A DNA stretch of 64,000 nucleotides from Streptomyces sp. ISL-12. GTDB taxonomy: Bacteria > Actinomycetota > Actinomycetes > Streptomycetales > Streptomycetaceae. The position numbers and the translations under genes are program-made. The notes below the pieces were generated by a model, which was not told the origin of the DNA, searched no databases, and saw only the letters and a list, made by a program, of their open reading frames with translations. Numbering within the stretch: position 1 is the stretch's first letter; the number at the start of each line of letters is the position of its first letter. The DNA lies in NCBI RefSeq assembly GCF_018614415.1, contig NZ_JAGGOO010000015.1, positions 1 to 64,000 of the forward strand, written 5' to 3'. Below, one piece after another: positions 24,481 to 33,634 of the stretch.

Positions 24481-25316
24481 ACGCTGCCCGTCAGGTGGAC
24501 GCGGTCACGCGGGCCCCGCAGTTCGAACCGCCCGCCCCGCGCCCCGTACACCACCGTCCCCGGCAGCGGCACCGGTGCCCGGAACTCCGCCCGCACCCTG
24601 ACCGCGTCCGGCGTGCCGTGCTCCGCCAGGCAGCGGGCGACGGTCCACATGCCGTGCGCGATGGCCCGCGGGAAGCCGAACAGGCGGGCGGTGAGCGGGT
24701 GGAGGTGGATCGGGTTGTGGTCGCCGGACGCGGCGGCGTAGCGGCGGCCGGTGCCGCCGGCCGGGTGCCAGGTGGCCCGGACGGGGAGCGGCTCGGGCTC
24801 CTCGCGGGCGGCTGAGCGGGCGGCCGCGGGGGCGGCCGGGTCCGTCCGGTGCCGGGCCAGGTACGTACTGGCCGACTCCCATACGACGCCTGCGCCGGCC
24901 CGCACCTCGGTGACCACCGTCGCCTCGGTGCCCCGCCGGTGCGGTGCCAGCCCGGTGACGGACACGGCGAAGTCGTACGCCGCGTCGGCCCGCAGCGGTG
25001 CCCGCCGGGTGATGTCGATCGACGTGTGGACCAGGCCGAGCAGCGGCAGCGGGAAGTCCCGGGCGCTCATCAGCCGCATGGCCAGCGGGAACCCCATGAC
25101 GTGCGGATACGTGACCGGCAGGGTCTCCTCGCCGGTGGGGAAGCCGCAGACCCGCTCGTACGCCGTCAGCCGGGTCAGGTCGGCGCGCAGCCGGGGCAGC
25201 AGCAGCCGGGTGGGCGGGAAGCCGGCGTCCGGGCGGGGGCGTTTGAAGGGGGAGAGCAGGGCGCCCCGGGCCAGCAGCGGGGGCAGGGCGGGGACGGTCG
25301 ACAGGGTGCTGGTCAT
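24468..25316 (-). CDS. MaoC-like (hotdog) 3-hydroxyacyl dehydratase, HtdX-type
   Basis: A 282-residue double-hotdog protein. The C-terminal MaoC motif is clear: RYAAASGDHNPIHLHPLTARLFGFPRAIAHGMW, with the catalytic Asp/His pair in GDHNPIH (about residue 195). It should hydrate or dehydrate enoyl/3-hydroxyacyl thioesters. It starts one base after the FabG4-like gene ends and is translated from the same mRNA. The order HtdX-FabG4 divergent from a thiolase matches the Mycobacterium tuberculosis Rv0241c-Rv0242c-Rv0243 group. Its 3' end overlaps the TetR gene by 13 bases. Confidence 0.88.
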   Translation of the reverse strand: MTSTLSTVPALPPLLARGALLSPFKRPRPDAGFPPTRLLLPRLRADLTRLTAYERVCGFPTGEETLPVTYPHVMGFPLAMRLMSARDFPLPLLGLVHTSIDITRRAPLRADAAYDFAVSVTGLAPHRRGTEATVVTEVRAGAGVVWESASTYLARHRTDPAAPAAARSAAREEPEPLPVRATWHPAGGTGRRYAAASGDHNPIHLHPLTARLFGFPRAIAHGMWTVARCLAEHGTPDAVRVRAEFRAPVPLPGTVVYGARGGRFELRGPRDRVHLTGSVYPA

Positions 25317-25317
25317 C

Positions 25318-26613
25318 TCAGGCCCCCAGCAGGCTCTGGCCGCAGACCCGGACGACCTGGCCGTTGACCGCGCCCGAGGCCGGGTGGGCCAGCCAGGCGG
25401 TGGTCTCGGCGACGTCGACGGGCAGACCGCCCTGGGCGAGGGAGTTCATCCGGCGGCCCGCCTCGCGGATGAACAGGGGGACCGCCGCCGTCATCTTCGT
25501 CTCGATGAAGCCCGGCGCGACCGCGTTCACCGTCACCCCGTGCTCGGCCCGCGCGCGCGGGGCCAGGGCGCGGACCAGGCCGACGATCCCGGCCTTGCTC
25601 GCCGCGTAGTTGGTCTGGCCGGCGTTCCCGGCGAGCCCCGCGATGGACGCCGTCGCCACGATCCGGCCGCCGGTGCGCACCGCCCCGGCGGTCAGCAGCG
25701 CGTCCGTGGTGCGCAGCACGCTCGCGAGGTTGACGTCGAGGACGGAACTCCAGCGGTCGGCCGGCATGTTGACCAGCCGGCGGTCCCGGGTGATGCCCGC
25801 GTTGTGGACGAGGACGTCCAGCCCGTCGGGGACCGTCGCCGCGATCCGCCCGCCCGCGTCGGCGGCGGTGATGTCGAGGGCGAGGGCGGTGCCGCCGAGC
25901 CGTTCGGCGACGCGCCGGGCGTCGGCCTCGGCCGCGGGGACGTCCAGTACGACGACGTGGGCGCCGTCCCGGGCGAGGGTCTCGGCGACCGCCTCGCCGA
26001 TGCCGCGCGCGCCGCCGGTGACCAGGGCGGTGCGTCCGGCGAGGGGGCGGGCGGGGTCGGCCGGGGCGGCGGGCCCGTCGTCACCGGGGCCGACGTCGAT
26101 GACCTGGCCGCTGACGTAGGCCGACTTGGGGGAGAGCAGGAAGCGGAGCGTGGACTCGGCGGCGCGGGCGTCCGTGAGGCGGACCAGGTTGACGGTCCTG
26201 CCCCGGCCGATCTCCTTGCCGAGCGAGCGGGTGAAGCCCTCCAGCGCCTGCTGGGCGGCGGCCTGGTGGTGGTCGCCGGCGGCGGCCGGGGAGCCGAGCA
26301 CGAGGACGCGCCCGCCCGCCGTGACCGACCGCACGACCGGGTGCAGGGCCGCGTGCACCTCGGCGAGCGCCGCCACGTCCCGGACCCCGGTGGCGTCCAG
26401 GACGACGGCGGCGGGGCGGTCCGAGGCGCCGGTCCGCAGGAAGGACAGGTCGTCCAGTTCGGACGTGCCCGCCGTCAGCAGCAGGACCTCGCCCTCCAGG
26501 GCCGGGCGCTCCGGCGACCAGCGGCGCAGCGGCGCGGGCTGCGGCAGGCCGAGCCGGCGGGTCAGGAAACGGCCCGGCGCGGTGCCGGTGAAGCTCAGAT
26601 AGCGGTCGGCCAT
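25318..26613 (-). CDS. fabG4: high-molecular-weight 3-oxoacyl-ACP/CoA reductase (FabG4-type)
   Basis: A 431-residue two-domain short-chain dehydrogenase. The N-terminal ~195 residues are a degenerate flavodoxin-like/Rossmann region; the C-terminal SDR domain carries the NADH-binding TGGARGIG, the HNAG motif, and catalytic TASIAGLAG and NYAASKAG (Tyr-Lys). High-molecular-weight FabG4 enzymes reduce 3-oxoacyl-CoA or ACP with NADH. ATG 26613 has GGGAG six bases upstream. First gene of a two-gene minus-strand operon with the MaoC-like gene, divergent from a thiolase and controlled from the same 111-bp region. Confidence 0.92.
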   Translation of the reverse strand: MADRYLSFTGTAPGRFLTRRLGLPQPAPLRRWSPERPALEGEVLLLTAGTSELDDLSFLRTGASDRPAAVVLDATGVRDVAALAEVHAALHPVVRSVTAGGRVLVLGSPAAAGDHHQAAAQQALEGFTRSLGKEIGRGRTVNLVRLTDARAAESTLRFLLSPKSAYVSGQVIDVGPGDDGPAAPADPARPLAGRTALVTGGARGIGEAVAETLARDGAHVVVLDVPAAEADARRVAERLGGTALALDITAADAGGRIAATVPDGLDVLVHNAGITRDRRLVNMPADRWSSVLDVNLASVLRTTDALLTAGAVRTGGRIVATASIAGLAGNAGQTNYAASKAGIVGLVRALAPRARAEHGVTVNAVAPGFIETKMTAAVPLFIREAGRRMNSLAQGGLPVDVAETTAWLAHPASGAVNGQVVRVCGQSLLGA

Positions 26614-26637
26614 GCGTGACTCCCAGCGTCCGGTCTG

Positions 26638-26668
26638 CTTACTCTGGAGTAAGGTTACCGGAGGTAAG
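26638..26668. promoter_or_regulatory. paired palindromic operators of the fatty-acid module
   Basis: CTTACTCTGGAGTAAG (26638-26653) has 7-bp arms and is followed at once by TTACCGGAGGTAA (26655-26667), another palindrome with the same TTAC/GTAA half-sites. They sit in the divergent promoter between the FabG4-like gene and the thiolase gene. The form is typical of TetR-type operators, and a TetR gene lies in the cluster. Confidence 0.75.
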
Positions 26669-26724
26669 GAGGCGTCGCCGCGTGGCTGCGGACGTCGCCG
26701 TGTGGATGAGGAAGCAGGGTCGAG

Positions 26725-28011
26725 ATGAGTCCCCTTGAGCCCCCGAGGGCCCGCCGGGTCGCGGTCGTCGGCGGTACGCGCATCCCGTTCGCCCGCTCGG
26801 ACGGCCCGTACGCCACCGCCTCCAACCAGGAGATGCTGACCGCCGCCCTGGACGGACTGGCCGAGCGGTACGGGCTGCGGGGGCCCGGCGCGGTGGGCGA
26901 GTTCGTCGCCGGGGCGGTCCTCAAGCACAGCCGCGACTTCAACCTCGCCCGCGAGACGGTCCTCGGCTCGGTACTCGATCCCCGTACGCCCGCCTACGAC
27001 GTCCAGCAGGCGTGCGGCACCGGGCTCCAGGCGGTCGTCGCCGCCGCCAACAAGATCGCCCTCGGGCAGACCGAGTCGGCGGTCGCGGGCGGTGCGGACA
27101 CCGCGAGCGACGCGCCGCTCGGCGTCAACGACCGGCTCCGGCGCATCCTCCTGGAGGCCCGCCGGGCGAAGTCGGCGGGCGCCCGGCTGAGGGCCCTGGC
27201 CCGCATCCGCCCCGGCCACCTCGTCCCGGACATCCCGCGCAACGCCGAGCCGCGCACCGGACTGTCGATGGGGGAGCACGCGGCGGTCACCGCCCGCGCC
27301 TGGGGCATCACCCGAGGGGCCCAGGACGAACTGGCGGCCACCAGTCACCAGCGGCTGGCGGCGGCGTACGAGCGCGGGTTCTTCGACGACCTGGTCGTCC
27401 CGTTCCGGGGACTGTCCCGCGACCAGAACCTGCGCCCGGACTCGACGCCGGAGAGGCTGGCCGCGCTGAAGCCGGTGTTCGGCACGGACGGGCCCGCGCC
27501 GACCATGACGGCGGGCAACTCCACGCCCCTGACCGACGGCGCGGCCACCGTGCTGCTGGCGAGCGAGGAGTGGGCGGCCGAGCGCGGGCTGGAACCGCTG
27601 GCGTACCTGACCGCGTACGAGACGGCGGCCGTCGACTTCGTGGCCGGGGATGTGGCGGGCGGCGAGGACGGACTGCTGATGGCCCCGGCGTACGCGGTGC
27701 CGCGGATGCTGGAGCGGACCGGGTACGGCATCGAGGACTTCGACCTGATCGAGGTGCACGAGGCGTTCGCCTCCCAGGTGCTGGCCACACTGGCGGCCTG
27801 GGAGAAGCGGGGCCTGGCCCCCGTGGACCGGTCCCGCCTGAACGTGGCCGGCTCCTCGCTCGCCACCGGCCACCCCTTCGCGGCGACCGGCGCCCGGATC
27901 GTGGCCACCCTGGCGAAACTGCTGGCCGAACGGGAGGCGCCGGGCCGGGGGCTGATCTCGGTCTGCGCGGCGGGCGGACAGGGCGTCACGGCCGTCCTGG
28001 AACGCGCCTGA
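26725..28011 (+). CDS. fadA2: acetyl-CoA C-acyltransferase (thiolase, FadA2-type)
   Basis: A 428-residue thiolase that cleaves or condenses 3-ketoacyl-CoA. The acylating cysteine lies in VQQACGTGLQA (about residue 95), with the histidines in VHEAFASQ and AGSSLATGHPFAATGARI, and the second cysteine in SVCAAGGQG. Length and the N-terminal GGTRIPFARSDGPY match the trifunctional-complex-like FadI/FadA2 group. Divergent from fabG4 with shared operators upstream. ATG 26725 has GGGTCGAG before it. Confidence 0.94.
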   Translation: MSPLEPPRARRVAVVGGTRIPFARSDGPYATASNQEMLTAALDGLAERYGLRGPGAVGEFVAGAVLKHSRDFNLARETVLGSVLDPRTPAYDVQQACGTGLQAVVAAANKIALGQTESAVAGGADTASDAPLGVNDRLRRILLEARRAKSAGARLRALARIRPGHLVPDIPRNAEPRTGLSMGEHAAVTARAWGITRGAQDELAATSHQRLAAAYERGFFDDLVVPFRGLSRDQNLRPDSTPERLAALKPVFGTDGPAPTMTAGNSTPLTDGAATVLLASEEWAAERGLEPLAYLTAYETAAVDFVAGDVAGGEDGLLMAPAYAVPRMLERTGYGIEDFDLIEVHEAFASQVLATLAAWEKRGLAPVDRSRLNVAGSSLATGHPFAATGARIVATLAKLLAEREAPGRGLISVCAAGGQGVTAVLERA

Positions 28012-28062
28012 CCCGCCCCGGGACGGCGTGCGAGGCCGCTGACACGTGACTCCCGAGGCTAC

Positions 28063-28080
28063 TTACAGGTAACTCCGGAG
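28063..28080. promoter_or_regulatory. third TTAC/GTAA operator before the acyl-CoA ligase
   Basis: TTACAGGTAA (28063-28072) is a perfect TTAC/GTAA palindrome, next to the palindrome CTCCGGAG (28073-28080). It resembles the sites at 26638-26667 and lies upstream of the acyl-CoA ligase, suggesting the same regulator. Confidence 0.6.
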
Positions 28081-28292
28081 GTTGCACAACCCCGGCCCCG
28101 GACCGACCCGGAACCCGCACGAACTCCCCACGTGGGCCCCGTACGATCCCCAAGCCGACCGGCGGGGCCGCCACCCCGCCGGTCCACCGGTCCGCCGGGC
28201 CCCACCGGTCGCACCGGTCCCACCGCTGAACGCCGGCACGCGTACGTCATGCAGCCGAGCGGAGCCGCCGCCGCCCGCCCCAGGAGCCGCCC

Positions 28293-30227
28293 GTGTCCAC
28301 TCCGCTTCCCTCCTTCGCCGCGTCCGCCACCTACGGCGACGCGCCCGGACCCGTCCTCGTGGAGCCCGAGACACGGCGGCTGGACGGGGCCGTGCGGGAG
28401 GTGTACGTACCGCCGTTCGCCCCGCCGGTCCGGCACGGGTCGCTCGCCGACCTGCCGTTCGACAACGCGGCCGCGGCCCCCGGATCGGTGGTGCTCGGCC
28501 GCAGGGCGGCGGACGGGCGGTGGGCCGACGTGACGGCCGCCGAGTTCGCCGAGCAGGTGCTGGCGCTGGCCAAGGGCCTGATATCCGAGGGCCTGGCGCC
28601 GGGCGACCGGATCGCCGTCATGGCGCGGACGACCTACGAGTGGACCCTCCTCGACTTCGCCGCCTGGGCCGCCGGGCTGGTGACCGTGCCGATCTACCCG
28701 ACCTCCTCCCTCTTCCAGATCCGATGGATCCTGCACGACTCCGGCGCGGTCGCCCTGGCCACCGAGACCACCGCCCAGGCCGCCGCCCTCGGCCCGGATC
28801 TCGACCGGCTGCCCGATCTCAAACGCCTGTGGATCATCGAGCAGGGCCATGTGGAGCGGCTCGCGGAGCTGGGCGCCGAGGTGCCCGACGCCGAGATCGG
28901 CGTCCGCCGCGGCATGCTCAGCCCCAGCACCCTCGCCACCCTCATCTACACCTCCGGCACCACCGGCCGGCCCAAGGGCTGCGCGCTCACCCACGGCAAC
29001 TTCTTCGCCGAGGTGGACAACGCCATCGAGCTGCTCTACCCGGTGTTCAAGGCCGAGGCCAAGGACGAGGAACCCTCGATCCTCCTCTTCCTCCCCATGT
29101 CCCACGTCTTCGGCCGGATGGTCGCCGTCGCCTGTGTCCGGGCCCGGGTCCGCCTCGGCCACGCCCCCAGCCTGAAACCGGACGAGCTGCTGCCGGACCT
29201 GGCGGCGTTCCGGCCGACGTGCCTGCTGACCATCCCGTACATGCTGGAGAAGGTCTTCAACACCGCCCGCGCCAAGGCCGAGTCCGGCGGCCGGGCGACG
29301 GTCTTCGACCGCGCGGAGTCCGTGGCGGTGCGCTACGGCGAGGCGCTGGAGGCCCGCCAGACCGGGGCGGGCGGCGGCCCGGGACGCGCCCTGAGGACGG
29401 CCCGCGCCTTCTACGACCCGCTGGTCTACCGCAGGATCCGGTCCGCCATGGGCGGCCGGGTCCGGTACGCCATCTGCGGCGGCTCCCCGCTGGGCCGCCG
29501 CCTGGCCGCCTTCTACGCCGGGGCCGGAATCGAGATCTTCGAGGGGTACGGCCTGACCGAGACGACGGCGGCGGTGACGGTGACGCCGCCGCTCAAGCCG
29601 CGCCTGGGCACGGTGGGCTGGCCGCTGCCCGGCACCCGGCTGCGGATCGCCGTGGACGGCGAGATCCTCGTCTCCGGCGAGCAGGTGCTGCACGGCTACT
29701 GGGACCCGGCGGCCGGCGGTGTGGTGTCCGCCGCGCCGGACGGCTGGTTCGCGACCGGCGACCTCGGCGCCCTGGACGACGAGGGGTACCTGACCATCAC
29801 CGGCCGCAAGAAGGAGATGCTCATCACGGCGGGCGGCTCCAGCGTGGCCCCGGCCCCGCTGGAGGACTGGCTGCGCTCCCACCCCCTGATCTCCCAGTGC
29901 CTGGTCGTGGGCGACCGCCGCCCCTACGTCTGCGCCCTGTTCACCCTGGACCCCGACGGCATCACCCACTGGCGCCGCATGAACGGCAAGCATCCGGTGC
30001 CGCCGGAGCTGCTCGTCGACGACGAGGACCTGCACGCCGTCCTCCAGCGGGCGGTCGACGAGGCGAACAAGCTCGTCTCCCGCCCCGAGTCGATCCGCCG
30101 CTTCGCCGTCCTGCCGCACGACTTCACGGAGTACGCGGGCCATCTGACCCCCTCGATGAAACTCCGCCGCGATGTGATCATGCGGGACTTCGCGGACGTG
30201 GTGGAGGGGCTGTACCGGACCGGCTGA
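28293..30227 (+). CDS. long-chain fatty acid-CoA ligase (AMP-forming)
   Basis: A 644-residue ANL-superfamily enzyme. Adenylation motifs: LIYTSGTTGRPKGCALTHGN (A3, about residues 225-244), EGYGLTETTAAV (A5), GWFATGDLG (A7), ITGRKKEMLITAGGSSVAP (A8/A9-like linker). The long form with an extra C-terminal segment is typical of long-chain acyl-CoA synthetases, which activate fatty acids with ATP and CoA. GTG 28293 has AGGAG six bases upstream. A TTAC/GTAA operator 220 bp upstream and the neighbouring thiolase, FabG4 and MaoC genes fit a fatty-acid degradation or remodelling module. Confidence 0.93.
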   Translation: MSTPLPSFAASATYGDAPGPVLVEPETRRLDGAVREVYVPPFAPPVRHGSLADLPFDNAAAAPGSVVLGRRAADGRWADVTAAEFAEQVLALAKGLISEGLAPGDRIAVMARTTYEWTLLDFAAWAAGLVTVPIYPTSSLFQIRWILHDSGAVALATETTAQAAALGPDLDRLPDLKRLWIIEQGHVERLAELGAEVPDAEIGVRRGMLSPSTLATLIYTSGTTGRPKGCALTHGNFFAEVDNAIELLYPVFKAEAKDEEPSILLFLPMSHVFGRMVAVACVRARVRLGHAPSLKPDELLPDLAAFRPTCLLTIPYMLEKVFNTARAKAESGGRATVFDRAESVAVRYGEALEARQTGAGGGPGRALRTARAFYDPLVYRRIRSAMGGRVRYAICGGSPLGRRLAAFYAGAGIEIFEGYGLTETTAAVTVTPPLKPRLGTVGWPLPGTRLRIAVDGEILVSGEQVLHGYWDPAAGGVVSAAPDGWFATGDLGALDDEGYLTITGRKKEMLITAGGSSVAPAPLEDWLRSHPLISQCLVVGDRRPYVCALFTLDPDGITHWRRMNGKHPVPPELLVDDEDLHAVLQRAVDEANKLVSRPESIRRFAVLPHDFTEYAGHLTPSMKLRRDVIMRDFADVVEGLYRTG

Positions 30228-30231
30228 CGGC

Positions 30232-30370
30232 GGGGGCAGCGGCGGGCGATCGGCGGTGGGCAGCGGTGGCGGGCAGTGGGGGGCGGGCGATTGGCGGTGG
30301 ACAGTGGTGGCGGGCGGGCGGTGGTGGCGGGCAGTGGCGGGCGATCGGTGGTGGCGGGCGGTGGCGGGTG
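30232..30370 (+). repeat. G-rich degenerate repeat region
   Basis: About 140 bases of imperfect GGCGGGC / GGTGGCGGGCAGTGG repeats between the convergent ligase and methyltransferase genes. Dense runs of three to six G on the plus strand could form G-quadruplexes. Non-coding. Confidence 0.7.
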
Positions 30371-30371
30371 G

Positions 30372-31004
30372 TCAGCGGCGGGCGATCAGGCAGGCCTGCG
30401 GGACCTTCGAGGAGGTCTCCTCCTCCTGGATCCGCACCGTCCGCGACAGCACGGTGAACCCGGCCCGCTCCAGCAGTTCCGCCACCGGCTCCGGCCGCCT
30501 GCGTTCGAATTCCAGGGTCACCGGGTGACCGAAGGGGCGGTCCAGGAGCAGCGGCTCGTCGCCGACCTGGAAGGCGAGCAGCAGATGCCCGCCCGGGGCC
30601 AGCACCCGCCGCACCTCCGCGAAGAGGTCCGGCAGCCGCTCCCAGGGCGTGTGGATCGACGAGTACCAGGAGACGGCCCCCGCGAGGGCACCGTCGGGCA
30701 GGTCCAGCGCCAGCATGGAGCCCTGTTCGAACCGCAGGTCCGGATGCTCGCGACGCGCGATCTCCAGCATGGCGGCGGAGAGGTCGAGGCCGAAGACGCG
30801 CAGGCCGAGCGAGGCGAGGTGCGCGGTGACCCGCCCGGGCCCGCAGCCCAGGTCGGCCACCTCGCCCTCCGGTCCCACCAGCTCGGCGAAGGCGCCCATC
30901 AGGGCCCGGTCGAGGGGGGTGCCGGCGCCCGCGGCGCGGAAGCGGTCGGCGTAGTCCTCGGCGATGGCGTCGTAGAAGGCGCGGGTGGCCTCGGTCGTGG
31001 TCAT
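30372..31004 (-). CDS. class I SAM-dependent methyltransferase
   Basis: A 210-residue methyltransferase. SAM-binding motif I is VADLGCGPGRVTAHL (about residues 45-60), followed by GLDLSAAMLEIARREHP and the acidic loop QGSMLALDLPDGALAG. Substrate cannot be inferred; similar small-molecule methyltransferases are widespread in Streptomyces. ATG 31004 is used: a TACTCT -10-like box lies eight bases upstream and there is no ribosome site, indicating a leaderless mRNA. A longer frame upstream enters the cold-shock terminator and is unlikely. Confidence 0.85.
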   Translation of the reverse strand: MTTTEATRAFYDAIAEDYADRFRAAGAGTPLDRALMGAFAELVGPEGEVADLGCGPGRVTAHLASLGLRVFGLDLSAAMLEIARREHPDLRFEQGSMLALDLPDGALAGAVSWYSSIHTPWERLPDLFAEVRRVLAPGGHLLLAFQVGDEPLLLDRPFGHPVTLEFERRRPEPVAELLERAGFTVLSRTVRIQEEETSSKVPQACLIARR

Positions 31005-31062
31005 GACCGAGGAGAGTAGGGGCCGCCACGGACAGCGCCGGTGGTTTTTGGCCGGGAAAGGC

Positions 31063-31094
31063 AGGAGCCCCACGCCGGAGGGCGCGGGGCTCCT
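31063..31094 (-). terminator. terminator of the cold-shock gene
   Basis: Stem AGGAGCCCC / GGGGCTCCT with an extended, slightly mismatched inner stem, 49 bases beyond the stop of the minus-strand cold-shock gene and upstream of the methyltransferase start. Confidence 0.75.
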
Positions 31095-31142
31095 TGGGTA
31101 CTGCACTCGATCCGGATCGGGAGATCAGATCAACTGATCAGA

Positions 31143-31346
31143 TCAGACCGGGGTGACGTTCTCAGCCTGCGGACCCTTGGGGCCCTGCGTGACGTCGAAG
31201 GACACCTGCTGGTTCTCCTCCAGGGACCGGAATCCCTGAGCGTTGATCGCGGAGTAGTGGACGAAGACGTCGGGGCCGCCGCCTTCCTGGGCGATGAATC
31301 CAAAGCCCTTTTCGGCGTTGAACCACTTCACGGTTCCGGTAGCCAT
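31143..31346 (-). CDS. cold-shock protein (CspA family)
   Basis: A 67-residue single-domain OB-fold nucleic-acid chaperone. RNP1 KGFGFI and RNP2 VFVHYS are intact, with the starting [13 protein letters not shown] typical of the family. It melts RNA secondary structure and is often induced by cold or growth arrest. ATG 31346 has an ideal GGAGG six bases upstream. The mRNA appears to carry a leader of about 150 nt from a promoter near 31510, typical of csp genes, ending in a terminator at 31063-31094. Confidence 0.96.
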   Translation of the reverse strand: MATGTVKWFNAEKGFGFIAQEGGGPDVFVHYSAINAQGFRSLEENQQVSFDVTQGPKGPQAENVTPV

Positions 31347-31437
31347 AAGCCCTCCTTGGGCCCAAAGGGTTGCCCTGCTCCAGAACCAGCAAGTGTGAAG
31401 ATTTAATTCTGCACAACTGCATACGTCTGAGAATGAC

Positions 31438-31471
31438 GAGAGCCCGCGGTCACATGCTCCGCAGGCTCTGT
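31438..31471 (-). other. hairpin in the cold-shock 5' leader
   Basis: AGAGCC ... GGCTCT arms with inner CGCGG/CCGC pairing form a stem-loop roughly midway in the untranslated leader of the csp mRNA. It could act as a temperature-sensing or stability element; this is inference. Confidence 0.4.
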
Positions 31472-31504
31472 ACTGCAAGGGAAACCAAACTGCAACTTGC
31501 GGCG

Positions 31505-31532
31505 AGCCTAGCATGCAGGCACCCGAAAGCAA
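31505..31532 (-). promoter_or_regulatory. promoter of the cold-shock gene
   Basis: On the minus strand TTGCTT (31532-31527) and TAGGCT (31510-31505) are 16 bp apart, a good HrdB-type promoter, leaving a 5' leader of about 150 nt before the ATG at 31346. The divergent mqnA promoter lies just beyond. Confidence 0.65.
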
Positions 31533-31645
31533 CAGAGCGCAAGATCACTTCACCCGAAGGTTTGAATCCCCGTGGCGTCCGGCTGACGCCCGGAGCCCTG
31601 GGGAACCGCCCGGGGGTCGGCGCCCGGTGATCCCCCGGCGAGGGC

Positions 31646-32506
<861 letters not shown>

Positions 32507-32752
32507 GCGGGCCACTACCCTGCTCGCAGGCCGCGTACCGGGGGACCGGGGGAGGGGGGACGCCATGCGCCCGCTGGAGACCGGCGAACCCACGGCCGTG
32601 GGGCCCTGCCGGATGCCCGACCGGCCGGGTCCGGTCGGCCAGGTCCGCCGCTGCCAGGTCCGCCGTTGCCCGGTTCGCTTCCGGCCCGACCGCTTCCGCC
32701 CGGACGGGAGGCCGCGGGCACGGCTGCCGCACACGGAGAACGGGCCCACGGC
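32507..32752. other. noncoding spacer with 15-bp direct repeats
   Basis: About 245 bases between mqnA and the prepilin peptidase gene. CCAGGTCCGCCG occurs twice 15 bp apart near 32639-32665, followed by degenerate CGCTTCCGCCCG-type copies. Short open frames here lack a ribosome site or family resemblance. Confidence 0.4.
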
Positions 32753-33481
32753 ATGAGCGTCGAGCTGCTGGTCGTCGTCGTGGCCGCGCTGTGGGGAGCG
32801 GCGGCGGGCGCGCTGCTGCCCCGCGCGGCCTACCGCTTCTCCGTCCCTCCCGGCGAGGACTGGCGGCGCACCTGCCCGGCCGGACACCCGGTCGAGGGCT
32901 GGCTCGGGCGGGCCCGCTGCCCCCGGGACGGGACGGCGTACGGCCCCGGCGCCGCCGTCCCCGCCGCCGTCACCGCGCCGGCCTGCGCCGCCCTCGCCGC
33001 CGCCACCGGCACCCGGCCCGAGCTGGCCGTCTGGCTGCTGCTCGCGCCGGTCGCGGTGCTGCTGACCGTCGTCGACGTCCGGGTACGGCGCCTGCCCGAC
33101 CCGCTCACCCTGCCGCTGGCGGGTGCCGCCCTCGCCCTGCTCGGCCTGGTCTCCCTGGTCCCGGAGCACGCCGGGTCCTGGACCACCGCCCTGCTCGGCG
33201 CCCTCGCGCTCGGCGCCGGCTACTACGCGCTGTTCCTGATCAACCCCTCCGGCATGGCCTTCGGCGACGTGAAACTCGCCCTCGGGGCGGGTGCGGTGCT
33301 CGGCTGGTACGGCTGGGCGACGCTCCTGCTGGGCGCCTTCGCCGGATTCCTGCTCGGCTCGCTGTACGGCATCGGCCTCGTCGTCGCCCGGCGGGCCGCG
33401 CGCGACACCCAGATCGCGTTCGGGCCGTTCCTGATCGGCGGGGTGTTCCTCGGCCTGCTGGTGGGGGCCTTCACGGCCTGA
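32753..33481 (+). CDS. A24-family prepilin peptidase-like protein
   Basis: A 242-residue polytopic membrane protein of the type IV prepilin peptidase family. The two catalytic aspartates are visible in LTVVDVRVRRLPDPLT (about residue 105) and GMAFGDVKLALG (about residue 167, the GxGD-like site). Members process Tad/Flp or competence pilins, or act as archaellin-like peptidases; no pilin gene is present here. It retains paired cysteines in the first loop (TCPAGHP, ARCPRDG) that may bind zinc, as in full-length PilD. ATG 32753 with GGAG about 13 bases upstream. Confidence 0.85.
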   Translation: MSVELLVVVVAALWGAAAGALLPRAAYRFSVPPGEDWRRTCPAGHPVEGWLGRARCPRDGTAYGPGAAVPAAVTAPACAALAAATGTRPELAVWLLLAPVAVLLTVVDVRVRRLPDPLTLPLAGAALALLGLVSLVPEHAGSWTTALLGALALGAGYYALFLINPSGMAFGDVKLALGAGAVLGWYGWATLLLGAFAGFLLGSLYGIGLVVARRAARDTQIAFGPFLIGGVFLGLLVGAFTA

Positions 33482-33548
33482 ACACCGCCGGGACGGAGGC
33501 CGCCACGGCCTGAACCCCGCGGGGGACGGAGACGGCCACGGCCTGATG
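33466..33548 (+). repeat. 33-bp tandem repeat beginning at the prepilin peptidase stop
   Basis: CACGGCCTGA recurs three times about 34 bp apart (near 33473, 33506 and 33537), each followed by GACGGAG-type sequence. The first copy contains the gene's own stop codon, so the array looks seeded by the 3' end of the gene. Confidence 0.6.
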
Positions 33549-33634
33549 TCGGCCCTGAAGACCGCTGGCGTACGCTGGTTCGGTCCGTCCACACGGGACG
33601 ATCTGTCCACAACCCTTGACGAAAGGGACGCCCG

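Noticed and set aside
31111..31146. GATC-rich near-palindrome after the cold-shock stop codon
   Set aside because: It is irregular, overlaps the end of the coding sequence, and the stronger hairpin at 31063-31094 explains termination.
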